Source: Solirubrobacterales bacterium (GTDB taxonomy: Bacteria > Actinomycetota > Thermoleophilia > Solirubrobacterales > Solirubrobacteraceae). Taken from it: a DNA stretch of 13,443 nucleotides. The notes under the pieces were generated by a model, which did no database searches, was not told where the DNA came from, and saw only the letters and a program-made list of their open reading frames with translations. The DNA is taken from positions 13,627-27,069 of the forward strand of contig QHBV01000089.1 of assembly GCA_003244035.1 (NCBI GenBank). The letters run 5' to 3'. A program made the position numbers and the translations under genes. This document shows, in pieces, positions 1-6,874 of this stretch. Every line of letters begins with the position of its first letter. Positions within the stretch are counted from its first letter, which is position 1.

Positions 1-462
1 TTCAAGGACATCACGCCACTGCTGCTCGACGCGCCCGCGCTGGATGCCTGCGTCACGGACCTGGCGCGGTTCGCGACGCCGCTGCGGGTGGACTTCGTGA
101 TCGCGGCCGAGGCGCGCGGGTTCATCCTCGGGGCCGCGGTCGCGTGGGCGCTCGGCGCCGGCTTCGTCCCCGCTCGCAAGCCTGGGAAGCTGCCGCACAC
201 GACGGTCAGCGCGCGCTATGCGCTCGAGTACGGGATCGATGCGCTCGAGGTGCATGCCGATGCGCTTGCGGGTGGCGCGCGGGTGCTGATCCACGACGAT
301 GTGCTCGCCACCGGTGGGACCGCGGGGGCTCTTGTTGAGATCGTCAGCGGCCTCGGCGCAGAGGTCGTGGGGTGCGCGTTCCTGGTCGAGCTCAGCTTTC
401 TCGGCGGCCGCGCGCGACTCGCGCCGTACCCGGTCCACGCCTTGATCGAGTACGGGGACTGA
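1..462 (+). CDS. apt: Adenine phosphoribosyltransferase, 5'-truncated by the window edge
   Basis: Purine salvage enzyme that converts adenine plus PRPP to AMP and pyrophosphate in the cytoplasm. The frame is open from base 1 and gives 153 residues. It begins at the family's FKDITPLL segment, so only a short N-terminus is missing (family about 170-180 aa). Visible motifs are EARGFILG, RKPGKLP in the flexible loop, the YGIDALEVHADA segment, and the PRPP-binding motif VLIHDDVLATGGTA (canonical VLIVDDLLATGGTA). The glycine often found before EARGF is alanine here. The stop lies 1 nt before the next start, so the two genes are probably cotranscribed. A later internal GTG or ATG start is unlikely because conserved sequence precedes it. 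Confidence 0.95.
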   Translation, partial: FKDITPLLLDAPALDACVTDLARFATPLRVDFVIAAEARGFILGAAVAWALGAGFVPARKPGKLPHTTVSARYALEYGIDALEVHADALAGGARVLIHDDVLATGGTAGALVEIVSGLGAEVVGCAFLVELSFLGGRARLAPYPVHALIEYGD

Positions 463-463
463 G

Positions 464-967
464 GTGGCCAAAGCCCGCCGTACGGTTACGATGGCCGCCA
501 CGCCGGCGCGGGTGTGGGAGCTGCTCGCCGATCCCCACCACATGCCGCGCTGGTGGCCGGGGGTGGCGCGGATGGAGGACGTGCGGGAGGATCGGTTCAC
601 ACAGGTGTTCGTCACCAAGAAGGGGCGGCCGGTGCGCGTGGACTTCCACCTGCTTGCGTCCGAGCCGCCGGGCACGGATGGCTCGGGCTCGGCTCGACGT
701 CGTTGGGAGCAGGAGATCGCGGGCACGCCGTTCCAGCGCGTGCTGAGCGAGTCGATCACCGAGATCGTGCTCGAGCCCCTGGCCGGCGAGGCCGGCGAGG
801 CCGGCGGCGAGGCCGGCGAGCGGCTTGAGCCGGCCCGCACCCGGATCACAATCGAGCAGCGCCAGCGGCTGAGGGGCTACTCGCGCACGGGCGGCTTCCT
901 GCTGCGCCGCGCGACGGGGGCCAAGCTCGACGAGGCGCTCGAGGGACTCCGGCGGATCTGCCGTTGA
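464..967 (+). CDS. SRPBCC (START/Bet v 1-fold) family protein
   Basis: Protein of 167 aa resembling the SRPBCC/polyketide cyclase-dehydrase-like superfamily, whose members bind hydrophobic ligands in a helix-grip pocket. The N-terminus (TVTMAATPARVWELLADPHHMPRWWPGV) is the typical first strand and helices, with the usual 'P..VW.LL.D....P.WWP' spacing. The C-terminus (GAKLDEALEGLRRIC) is the typical long closing helix. A glycine/glutamate/alanine repeat (GEAGEAGGEAGE, DNA 786-821) sits in a loop between strands and is encoded by near-identical 9-12 bp units. The GTG start is 1 nt after the apt stop, implying translational coupling. Ligand unknown; a link to purine salvage is not implied by the fold. 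Confidence 0.82.
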   Translation: MAKARRTVTMAATPARVWELLADPHHMPRWWPGVARMEDVREDRFTQVFVTKKGRPVRVDFHLLASEPPGTDGSGSARRRWEQEIAGTPFQRVLSESITEIVLEPLAGEAGEAGGEAGERLEPARTRITIEQRQRLRGYSRTGGFLLRRATGAKLDEALEGLRRICR

Positions 968-1022
968 GGCCTTGGCGGCGGCGTCGGGGCGGTCGTTCGA
1001 GGGGCGGGTTCGTCGCGGTCGC

Positions 1023-2156
1023 TCAGGAGACGTTGAGGGTGCCCTTGAGAACGGTCTTCCCGGGACCGCTGGGCTTGGCCTGGGTCTCGCTCGTCACCAG
1101 GAGCTGCTTGTAGTGCGAGGCGTTGGCGGGGAGCGGCCCCTCGGTCTGGAGCTTGCCGTCGGAGGTCACGCCCGGGTTGACGAAGCCGAGGAGGTGGCTG
1201 TCCGAGGGCGAGTTGTAGAGCCACACCGCGTACGCGTCGTGGGTGGTGTTGGCGGGCACTCCCTGACCTACGATCAGCAGTCCCGTGGCGGCGCCGACCC
1301 GGAACACCTCCGCCACTCCGATTGTCTGCTTCGAACCCGACGGGGATGCGAGCGTGTCCTTGGCGAGCACCTGGGTGGCGGTCGTCGTCGTCGCGGTCGA
1401 CGTGCTCGTCGCGTTGCCAGCGGCCTTCCTGGACGGATGGCTGCCGGACCCGCTGTTGCTCGCGATGATGACCACCACCACGATCGCCACCACGAGCGCT
1501 GCGAGCGCGAGCAGCGTGGCGCCTCCCACCCACGAGGGGGCGGGGCGGTTGGTGAACCCGGATGCCGGCGCCTCGGACTCTGCCGGCGTTTTCGACTCGG
1601 CGGGCGCACGACGTGGCAGCTGGCGCGCGGCGGCGCCGGCGCTTGCCGCGGGCTCTGCGCTCGGCTCGGGCGTGGGGCGCCGTGTGGGTGTCGCGCGCCT
1701 TGCGGGCGTGGCGTCCGGGCCCGATGTCGACTCGCGAGTCGCGCTCGCGTCGGTCTCTGTTGGCTCGCGCGTTGCGCTCGCGTCGGCGGCGCCAGGCTCA
1801 CGGGCCGCAGACTCAACCGGGATCTCCGGCAGCGGGTCACGCGCGAGCGGCGCCAGCTCCGACGCCAGCACCCGCCCCCACGCGCGTTCCCCGGCTGACT
1901 GCGCCAGGCGATCGTGGGTGTCCTGCGTCACCTTAGGAGGCAGCTGGCCGAGCAGGTAGTCAGTGATCAGCGCCCGGCGCTCTGGTGGCACGCGCGTCTG
2001 CGGGCCGAGCTGATCGAGCGCGTCCAGGGCCCGCTGGCGCACCGCGGCGCGGTCGATTGAGAGCAGCTTCGCGATCTCGTCATACGTGCGCCCTCGCTCG
2101 AGCACGAGTTGCAGCACGGCTCGTTGATCGGGTGGGAGCGTGTCGATCGATGCCAT
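1023..2156 (-). CDS. Membrane-anchored sigma-region-4-like HTH protein with RskA-like extracytoplasmic domain
   Basis: Protein of 377 aa with an unusual order of parts. Residues about 7-50 (LPPDQRAVLQLVLERGRTYDEIAKLL... then a recognition helix) look like sigma-70 region 4. Residues about 60-105 (YLLGQLPP...RAWGRVLASELAPL) resemble the helical N-terminus of zinc-binding anti-sigma factors, but without the Cys/His ligands. Residues 108-207 are Pro/Ala/Thr/Ser/Glu-rich low complexity with near-repeats (DASATRE). One transmembrane helix lies at about 210-232. The outer part (YAVWLYN..., GPLPANASHYKQLLVT, PSGPGKTVLKG) resembles the RskA C-terminal domain. Inference: a single-chain envelope sensor whose DNA-binding part stays at the membrane unless cleaved. 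No partner ECF sigma gene is in view. Start ATG is 10 nt after a TACGCT box. Confidence 0.8.
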   Translation of the reverse strand: MASIDTLPPDQRAVLQLVLERGRTYDEIAKLLSIDRAAVRQRALDALDQLGPQTRVPPERRALITDYLLGQLPPKVTQDTHDRLAQSAGERAWGRVLASELAPLARDPLPEIPVESAAREPGAADASATREPTETDASATRESTSGPDATPARRATPTRRPTPEPSAEPAASAGAAARQLPRRAPAESKTPAESEAPASGFTNRPAPSWVGGATLLALAALVVAIVVVVIIASNSGSGSHPSRKAAGNATSTSTATTTTATQVLAKDTLASPSGSKQTIGVAEVFRVGAATGLLIVGQGVPANTTHDAYAVWLYNSPSDSHLLGFVNPGVTSDGKLQTEGPLPANASHYKQLLVTSETQAKPSGPGKTVLKGTLNVS

Positions 2157-2166
2157 CGGCTGCCGT

Positions 2167-2172
2167 AGCGTA
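2167..2172 (-). promoter_or_regulatory. -10 box TACGCT for the sigma4/RskA-like gene
   Basis: On the minus strand TACGCT fits TANNNT and lies 10 nt before the ATG at 2156, predicting a 5' UTR of only about 3 nt. I see no clear -35 hexamer 17 nt upstream. Confidence 0.4.
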
Positions 2173-2220
2173 GAGAAGCGAAGGACGCGATGACACCCCG
2201 GACCCCCTGCGCGAGCCCGG

Positions 2221-2226
2221 TATGGT
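2221..2226 (+). promoter_or_regulatory. -10 box TATGGT for the thioesterase gene
   Basis: TATGGT fits TANNNT and ends 9 nt before the GTG start at 2236, leaving almost no leader. No recognisable Shine-Dalgarno lies between them (CCTCGCGCG). Confidence 0.4.
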
Positions 2227-2235
2227 CCTCGCGCG

Positions 2236-2652
2236 GTGCAGTTCGAGCTTCCGTTCCGACCCGAGCACGGCTTCGATGGCCTCTACGGCCTCGAGATCAC
2301 ACATGTCTCCGAGTACCTCGTCCGCGGTCGCGTCGCCGTTCGCGACGAGCTCAAGCAGCCGGATGGGCTGGTTCACGGTGGGGTGTACGCCACGATCGCC
2401 GAGAGCCTCGCCTCCGTGGGCACTGCATTGGCGGTGATGGCAGGGGGCAAGACAGCGATGGGTCTCTCCAACCACACGAGCTTCCTGCGCCCGATCATCC
2501 AGGGCACGATCTACGCCCAGGCCACGATCAAGCACCGGGGGCGGAGCACGTGGGTCTGGGAGGTCGAGATCACCGATGACCGGGAGCGGCTGTGCGCGTT
2601 GACGCGGATGACGGTCGCTGTGCGGGAGCGGCCGGGGTCGCCCGCTTCGTGA
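2236..2652 (+). CDS. PaaI-type hotdog-fold thioesterase
   Basis: Protein of 138 aa in the hotdog-fold PaaI/YbgC-like acyl-CoA thioesterase superfamily. The core motif DGLVHGGVYATIAES (about residues 43-57) carries the HGG turn at the start of the central hotdog helix and the acidic residue (E56) that acts in catalysis in many PaaI-type enzymes. The segment SNHTSFLRPI and the following beta strands complete the fold. Expected activity is hydrolysis of an aryl- or fatty acyl-CoA in the cytoplasm; the substrate cannot be read from sequence. It starts with GTG, diverges from the sigma4/RskA-like gene across 79 bp, and seems monocistronic. The other upstream ATG at 2222 is out of frame. Confidence 0.88.
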   Translation: MQFELPFRPEHGFDGLYGLEITHVSEYLVRGRVAVRDELKQPDGLVHGGVYATIAESLASVGTALAVMAGGKTAMGLSNHTSFLRPIIQGTIYAQATIKHRGRSTWVWEVEITDDRERLCALTRMTVAVRERPGSPAS

Positions 2653-2913
2653 TCGGCTCGAGTTGGCGTTCGTGCGGGCCATTGGGAGTGGAGCACGATC
2701 TGCGAGTCCGAGGGGCAGGAAAGTGAAACGGTTGGCCCACGGCCGGCGGTGGTGCACGTTATCCATCCTCTAGCTGCGATAACGATGAAGACCCCGGCTC
2801 CGGGCCAGGGGTGTTTCACGTTGTGCGAGTTGAGGACATCGTGGCTCGGTGGCCGGGCTCGCGCGAGCGATGAAGGCAGAGCTCACCGGGCGCGAGCGTG
2901 CTGAATCTAGAAT
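2653..2913. other. Convergent intergenic region with nested inverted repeats
   Basis: 261 bp lie between two converging stop codons, with no supportable gene. Perfect inverted pairs are nested: GTGAAAC (2723-2729) with GTTTCAC (2813-2819), and inside it CGTTATC (2757-2763) with GATAACG (2778-2784). There is no U-rich tail, so a standard terminator is not clear. A short direct repeat GAATCTA occurs twice at 2903-2916, next to the nadE stop. Confidence 0.45.
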
Positions 2914-4776
2914 CTAGCCGCCGTATCGGTTCGTAATCGGCACTCGCCGGTCGCGGCCGAAGGCCCGCATGCTGATCTTGATGCCCGGCGGGGCTTGACG
3001 GCGCTTGTACTCGGCGCGGTCGACCAACGTGATCACCCGGTCGATGTCGGCTGGCTCGAACCCGCGCAGCGTCAGCGCCTCGCGGCCGAGGTCGGCCTCG
3101 ATGTAGCCGTCGAGGATCGGATCGAGGATCTCGTACGGGGGCAGCGAATCGGCGTCGAGCTGGTCGGGGCGCAGCTCGGCGCTGGGCGCGCGATCGATGA
3201 TCGACTGAGGAATGGCGCCACCATGGTCCGCCGGCGGCCCCGGAATGGCGCCGGCGTGGTCCGCTGGCCCCGGAATCGCCCCGGCGTCGCCCGCCGGCAG
3301 CCCCGCGACGGGCCCCGAAACCGCGTTGCGGTAACGCGCGAGCTCGTAGACGAGCGTCTTCGGGCAGTCCTTGAGCACCGCGAAGCCGCCGGCGCTGTCG
3401 CCGTACAACGTCGAGTAGCCGACGGCCAGCTCGGACTTGTTGCCGGTCGTCAGCACCAGCCATCCGAACTTGTTCGACAGCGCCATCAGCAGGTTCCCGC
3501 GGATCCGCGCCTGCAGGTTCTCCTCGGTCAGGTCCGGCTGGGTGGCTTCAAACACGCCTGCGAGCATCGACTCATACGCCGCCATCGCGTCGCCGATCGG
3601 CAGCTCGAGCACCTCGATTCCAAGCCGCGCCGCGAGCCTCCGGGCATCGCATTGGGTCTCCGGCGAGGAGTACGGGGACGGCATCACCGCCGCCGACACC
3701 CGCTCGGCCCCGAGCGCGTCGATGGCGATCACCGCCACCAGCGCCGAGTCGATCCCCCCCGAGACGCCCATCACCACGTGGGCAAAGCCGTTCTTGCGCA
3801 CGTAGTCACGCAGCCCGAGCACGAGCGCTGCGTACACCTCGGCGCGGCGCTCCAGGGGCTCGGCGACCGGCCCGCCGAGTACCCGCGCCCCGGCCACGGG
3901 GCTGCCGGGCAGGCGCGACCGGCCCGACGCCGCCGGCAGATCGAGACGGGCCAGCAGCCGGACGGCCGGGTGCGCCTGGCGGATCGCGGGACGGTGCCTG
4001 GGGTCGCGCAGGCGCACGCCGCGGGCAGCGGCGGGATCGATCGTGGCGACCAGCAGCTGCTCGGTGAACTGGGATGCCCGCGCGAGCACCGAACCTTCGT
4101 GGTCGATCACCAGCGAGTGCCCGTCGAAGACGAGCTCGTCCTGGCCGCCGACGATGTTGCAAAACGCGACCGCGGCGACGTTGTCGCGGGCGCGCTGGAT
4201 CAGCATCAGCTCGCGCTCAGAGCCCTTGCCGGCGTGATACGGCGAGGCGGACACGTTCACGAGCAGCGTCGCGCCCGCCAGGGCCTCGTCGGAGGCGGGC
4301 GGTCCCGGCTCCCAGATGTCCTCGCAGACGGTCAGTCCGACGGTTAGCTCGCCGAGGTCGAGCACCGCTCCGCCCGGGCCGGGCTGGAAGTAACGCTGCT
4401 CGTCGAACACGCCGTAATTTGGCAGGAAGACCTTGCGGTAGACCGCCTGCACGGAACCGTCGGCGAGCACGGCGCAGGCGTTGTAGACGTCGTCGGCACG
4501 CTCGGGGAACCCGACGAGCGCGACGATCTCGCGGGTCTCGGAAGCGATCCGCTGCACCGCGGTGCGGGCGTCCGCGAGAAAGTGCTCCTTGAGCAGCAGG
4601 TCCTCGGGTGGGTAACCGGTGACCGCCAGCTCACCGAACAGCACCAGCTGCGCACCTGCCTGTACCGCGGCGGCGATGCCGTCGAGGATCTTCTGCTCGT
4701 TGCCGGAGATGTCCCCGACGGTCGGGTTCATCTGACACAGCGCGATCCGAAGCGGCTCCGGCAAGCTCCCCGTCAC
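2914..4776 (-). CDS. nadE: Glutamine-dependent NAD+ synthetase
   Basis: Two-domain enzyme of about 620 aa catalysing the last step of NAD+ synthesis: ATP-dependent amidation of nicotinic acid adenine dinucleotide with ammonia released from glutamine. The N-terminal nitrilase-type glutaminase has Glu49 (LFGELAVTGYPPED), Lys115 (YRKVFLPNYGVFDE) and nucleophile Cys151 (TVCEDIWEP). The C-terminal synthetase has the SGGIDS P-loop (339-344), TTGNKSELAVGYSTLYGD, the PSAELRP loop and YKRRQAPPGIKIS near the end. Between the ARYRN helix and IPQSI lies a Gly/Ala/Pro insert made of three near-repeats (DNA 3209-3304). The GTG at 4776 overlaps the upstream stop as GTGA and is preferred; the same frame also offers a GTG at 4803. 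It is the last gene of a three-gene operon. Confidence 0.93.
   Translation of the reverse strand: MTGSLPEPLRIALCQMNPTVGDISGNEQKILDGIAAAVQAGAQLVLFGELAVTGYPPEDLLLKEHFLADARTAVQRIASETREIVALVGFPERADDVYNACAVLADGSVQAVYRKVFLPNYGVFDEQRYFQPGPGGAVLDLGELTVGLTVCEDIWEPGPPASDEALAGATLLVNVSASPYHAGKGSERELMLIQRARDNVAAVAFCNIVGGQDELVFDGHSLVIDHEGSVLARASQFTEQLLVATIDPAAARGVRLRDPRHRPAIRQAHPAVRLLARLDLPAASGRSRLPGSPVAGARVLGGPVAEPLERRAEVYAALVLGLRDYVRKNGFAHVVMGVSGGIDSALVAVIAIDALGAERVSAAVMPSPYSSPETQCDARRLAARLGIEVLELPIGDAMAAYESMLAGVFEATQPDLTEENLQARIRGNLLMALSNKFGWLVLTTGNKSELAVGYSTLYGDSAGGFAVLKDCPKTLVYELARYRNAVSGPVAGLPAGDAGAIPGPADHAGAIPGPPADHGGAIPQSIIDRAPSAELRPDQLDADSLPPYEILDPILDGYIEADLGREALTLRGFEPADIDRVITLVDRAEYKRRQAPPGIKISMRAFGRDRRVPITNRYGG
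3209..3304. repeat. Three tandem 30-33 bp repeats inside nadE
   Basis: Three imperfect units of 33, 30 and 33 bp, at 3209-3241, 3242-3271 and 3272-3304. Each begins GGAAT(G/C)G(C)C on the plus strand and ends in a CCCC run. In nadE they encode three copies of roughly G-P-(P)-A-D-H-(A/G)-G-A-I-P. All unit lengths are multiples of three, so the frame is kept. The unit nearest the C-terminus merges into the conserved AIPQSI sequence, suggesting that this native segment was the template for duplication. Confidence 0.85.
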
Positions 4777-5330
4777 CGCCCGGACGCGCCTTGCCCGAGC
4801 CACTGCTCGGCGAAGGCGCGCAGCGATGGGTCGCCCGGCGTGCCGACGCGCACCATCCGCGTCCAGGCGAGTCCGATCAGCCCGCTCGTCCCGGGACGCT
4901 CAGCGAGGATCACGGCCTGGCCCGCCGCCGCCAGCGTGGGCGTGAACGGGCCCGCCACCCGCCGCGCGAGCGCATGCAGTCCCGCCGGCGGCGCGGGGGT
5001 GCCGTACATGATCACGATGTCGCCGAGCTCGAGCGCCTGCAGCAGCTCGTCGTCGTTCAGCCGCGTACCGTCACGGCGAACGGCCTGCGGAATGTGCGCT
5101 CCGCTCGTCGGCGGGCTCGAGTCATACGCGGGCCGGGGCGCTCCCGGCACCAGGTATGCGTGGCCGAGGTCGCGAAACTGCAATCCGATGACTGCGTTTG
5201 GGTTGCCCGAGACACCCGGCTGATCGCGGCTTTGAAAGAATCCCGAGAGGAGCCCGATCAAGCCCACCGACACGGCAAGCGCCACCACCACGACGGCGAT
5301 GCGCTCGAGCCATTTCCCGGCGGTGCTCAT
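4773..5330 (-). CDS. DUF3105 family single-pass membrane protein
   Basis: Protein of 185 aa. Residues about 10-32 (ERIAVVVVALAVSVGLIGLLSGF) form one N-terminal transmembrane helix or signal anchor, and the remainder is predicted outside the membrane. The signature is that of DUF3105: GHAYLVPGAPRPAYDSSPPTSGAHIP, then DDELLQALELGDIVIMYGT and a C-terminal region ending in AFAEQWLG. The conserved His in the first motif and the PPTSGxH motif are kept. The biochemical role of DUF3105 is unknown. Its ATG overlaps the stop of the acyltransferase gene by 4 bp (ATGA), and its own stop overlaps the preferred nadE start by 4 bp (GTGA), which strongly implies translational coupling. Confidence 0.83.
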   Translation of the reverse strand: MSTAGKWLERIAVVVVALAVSVGLIGLLSGFFQSRDQPGVSGNPNAVIGLQFRDLGHAYLVPGAPRPAYDSSPPTSGAHIPQAVRRDGTRLNDDELLQALELGDIVIMYGTPAPPAGLHALARRVAGPFTPTLAAAGQAVILAERPGTSGLIGLAWTRMVRVGTPGDPSLRAFAEQWLGQGASGR

Positions 5331-6727
5331 GAAACCGTGCTCATCGCCGCCGCGACCAGCGCCGCGATCGCGCCGCGCAGCTCCTCTGCGAGCGTCTCGA
5401 GATCGGCGAGCGCGTCGTAGTCGGCCGTGAGCCCGAAGTTGAGCTGGCCGTTGTAGCTGACGATCGCGATCCCCAGCGCGGTGTTCTCGGCCAGCGGGAC
5501 CATCGGATAGACCGACTCGAGCTGGCGCCCGAGCACGTACAGCGGCAACTGCGGGCCGGGGACGTTGGTGACGACGAGGTTGAACAGCCGCTGGTGGCCC
5601 TGCAGGCCCGCGGCCTGGGCCATGATCGTCGGCGGCGCGAACCCTGAGAGCCGCGTCAGCGCCTGTGCCCCGACCGCCTGCCCGGAGTCCTTGAGCCCCT
5701 CGGTCGCCTCGCTGATCCGGCGCAGCCGCCGCGCCGGATCAGCGATCCCCACCGGCAATGGCGCCCAGATCGCCGCAATCCGGTTGCCGAGCGCCCCCCG
5801 CTCCACCTCGGCCCGGACCGAAACCGGGACCATCGCCCGGAGCTCGAGCTCGTCGGTGTCATGCCCATGCAGGCGCAGATAGCGCCCCAGCGCATCGGCA
5901 ACTGCTGCGAGCACGACATCGTTGACGGTTCCCCCGAGCGCGTTCTTCACGGCCTTGAACTCGGCCAGCTCGGCACGCACCCAAGTGAAGCGCCGGTGCG
6001 GCCCGATCCGCACGTTGAACGGGCTCGGCGGGGCCGCTTGCACTCCCGCCCACGCCATCGCGCCGATGCCCGCGAGCGACTCGCCGAGCCGCTGGGCCAC
6101 GTCGAGCGGGCGGCGCAGGGTCCCGTGCAATCCGCGCGCGAGCTCGGCCGGGGCTGTGGCCCGCTCCAGCAGGGCGTCCACGAGCAGCTGGGCGCCGGTG
6201 GGCAGGGGACGGGCGACCCATTCGTGCTCGGGTGCCACCACCGCCGGCTGCTCGGGCGAGCCGTCGAACATGACACTCGCGATCTCGAGCCCGGAGACGC
6301 CGTCGACGAGCGCGTGATGGGCCTTGGTGAGCAGCGCAAAGCGGTCCGCGGCTAGGCCCTCGACAAGCCACAGCTCCCACAGTGGCCGGGCGCGATCCAA
6401 GGCCTGGGAGAAGACGCGCCCAGCGAGTCGCTTCAGCTCCTGCTCGCCGCCCGGTCGTGGCAGCGCGGTGTGGCGCACGTGGTAGCTCAGCTGGAAGTGC
6501 GGATCGTCGACCCACACGGGCCGTCCCAGCGCCAGCGGGACGAACGCCAGCCGCTGGCGATAGCGCGGGACCAGGTGCAGCCGCGCGACGATCGCCTCGA
6601 TCAGCTCCTCGTATGCCGGGGCCTTGCCTTCGAACACCGCGCACGCCGCCACGTGCATGTGCGCGCGGTCGCGCTCGAGCGCCAGGAATGAGGCGTCGAG
6701 GCTGCTCAGCCGGTCAGGGAAGGCCAT
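5327..6727 (-). CDS. WS/DGAT-type wax ester synthase / diacylglycerol O-acyltransferase
   Basis: Protein of 466 aa from the ATG at 6727. Enzymes of this family join acyl-CoA to a fatty alcohol or diacylglycerol to make wax esters or triacylglycerol, usually at the inner membrane or lipid bodies. The catalytic motif HHALVDG (HHxxxDG) is at residues 137-143, inside the conserved KAHHALVDGVSGL. PLWELWLVEGL precedes it, and TVNDVVLAAVADALGRYL and NLVVTNVPGPQLPLY are the typical C-terminal motifs. Length matches the family. The chosen start gives MAFPDRLSSLDASFLAL, the usual N-terminus; an upstream in-frame TTG at 6748 adds seven unlikely residues. It is the first gene of the DUF3105-nadE operon. 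Whether it makes wax esters or TAG cannot be decided here. Confidence 0.92.
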   Translation of the reverse strand: MAFPDRLSSLDASFLALERDRAHMHVAACAVFEGKAPAYEELIEAIVARLHLVPRYRQRLAFVPLALGRPVWVDDPHFQLSYHVRHTALPRPGGEQELKRLAGRVFSQALDRARPLWELWLVEGLAADRFALLTKAHHALVDGVSGLEIASVMFDGSPEQPAVVAPEHEWVARPLPTGAQLLVDALLERATAPAELARGLHGTLRRPLDVAQRLGESLAGIGAMAWAGVQAAPPSPFNVRIGPHRRFTWVRAELAEFKAVKNALGGTVNDVVLAAVADALGRYLRLHGHDTDELELRAMVPVSVRAEVERGALGNRIAAIWAPLPVGIADPARRLRRISEATEGLKDSGQAVGAQALTRLSGFAPPTIMAQAAGLQGHQRLFNLVVTNVPGPQLPLYVLGRQLESVYPMVPLAENTALGIAIVSYNGQLNFGLTADYDALADLETLAEELRGAIAALVAAAMSTVS

Positions 6728-6734
6728 GGTCTGG

Positions 6735-6740
6735 ATTCTG
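6735..6740 (-). promoter_or_regulatory. Extended -10-like box CAGAAT for the WS/DGAT operon
   Basis: On the minus strand TGT-CAGAAT lies with its last base 7 nt before the ATG at 6727. The first T of TANNNT is replaced by C, but an upstream TGn (extended -10) could compensate. The spacing matches other genes in this window, so a leaderless start is inferred. Confidence 0.3.
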
Positions 6741-6750
6741 ACATGCAATG

Positions 6751-6788
6751 GCGGGCGCTCCCCTGACGGGGCCGCCCGCTGTTTTCTT
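6751..6788 (+). terminator. Terminator-like hairpin with T-rich tail
   Basis: GCGGGCG (6751-6757) pairs with CGCCCGC (6773-6779), continued by CCCC/GGGG around a TGAC loop, and is followed on the plus strand by GTTTTCTT. It reads as a rho-independent terminator in the plus direction, yet no plus-strand gene lies upstream. It may block antisense transcription from the WS/DGAT operon or insulate dinB. The hairpin lies upstream of the predicted WS/DGAT transcription start. Confidence 0.5.
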
Positions 6789-6861
6789 GCAGCTATGACG
6801 GTGTTCGGGATCGCCTACGGGGCGCACGCGCACCGGCCGGTGCGCCGTCTGGCGGGCCACG

Positions 6862-6867
6862 TAGCCT
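6862..6867 (+). promoter_or_regulatory. -10 box TAGCCT for dinB
   Basis: TAGCCT fits TANNNT and ends exactly 7 nt before the GTG at 6875, the spacing expected if transcription begins at the start codon. No Shine-Dalgarno-like purine stretch is present in the 7-nt gap (CAGAGCC). Confidence 0.5.
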
Positions 6868-6874
6868 CAGAGCC

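Noticed and set aside
786..821. Short GEAGEAGGEAGE-encoding repeat in the SRPBCC gene as a separate repeat element
   Set aside because: It is a small in-frame loop repeat inside a good gene, noted there; nothing suggests a mobile or CRISPR origin.
972..1898. Plus-strand open frame of 308 codons opposite the sigma4/RskA-like gene
   Set aside because: Arg/Gly-rich antisense shadow with no domain; the minus-strand product has coherent domains and a membrane helix.
2995..4347. Long plus-strand open frame of 450 codons opposite nadE
   Set aside because: It is the antisense of a clear NadE protein, is rich in Arg/His/Gly with no family motif, and is typical of spurious frames in GC-rich DNA.
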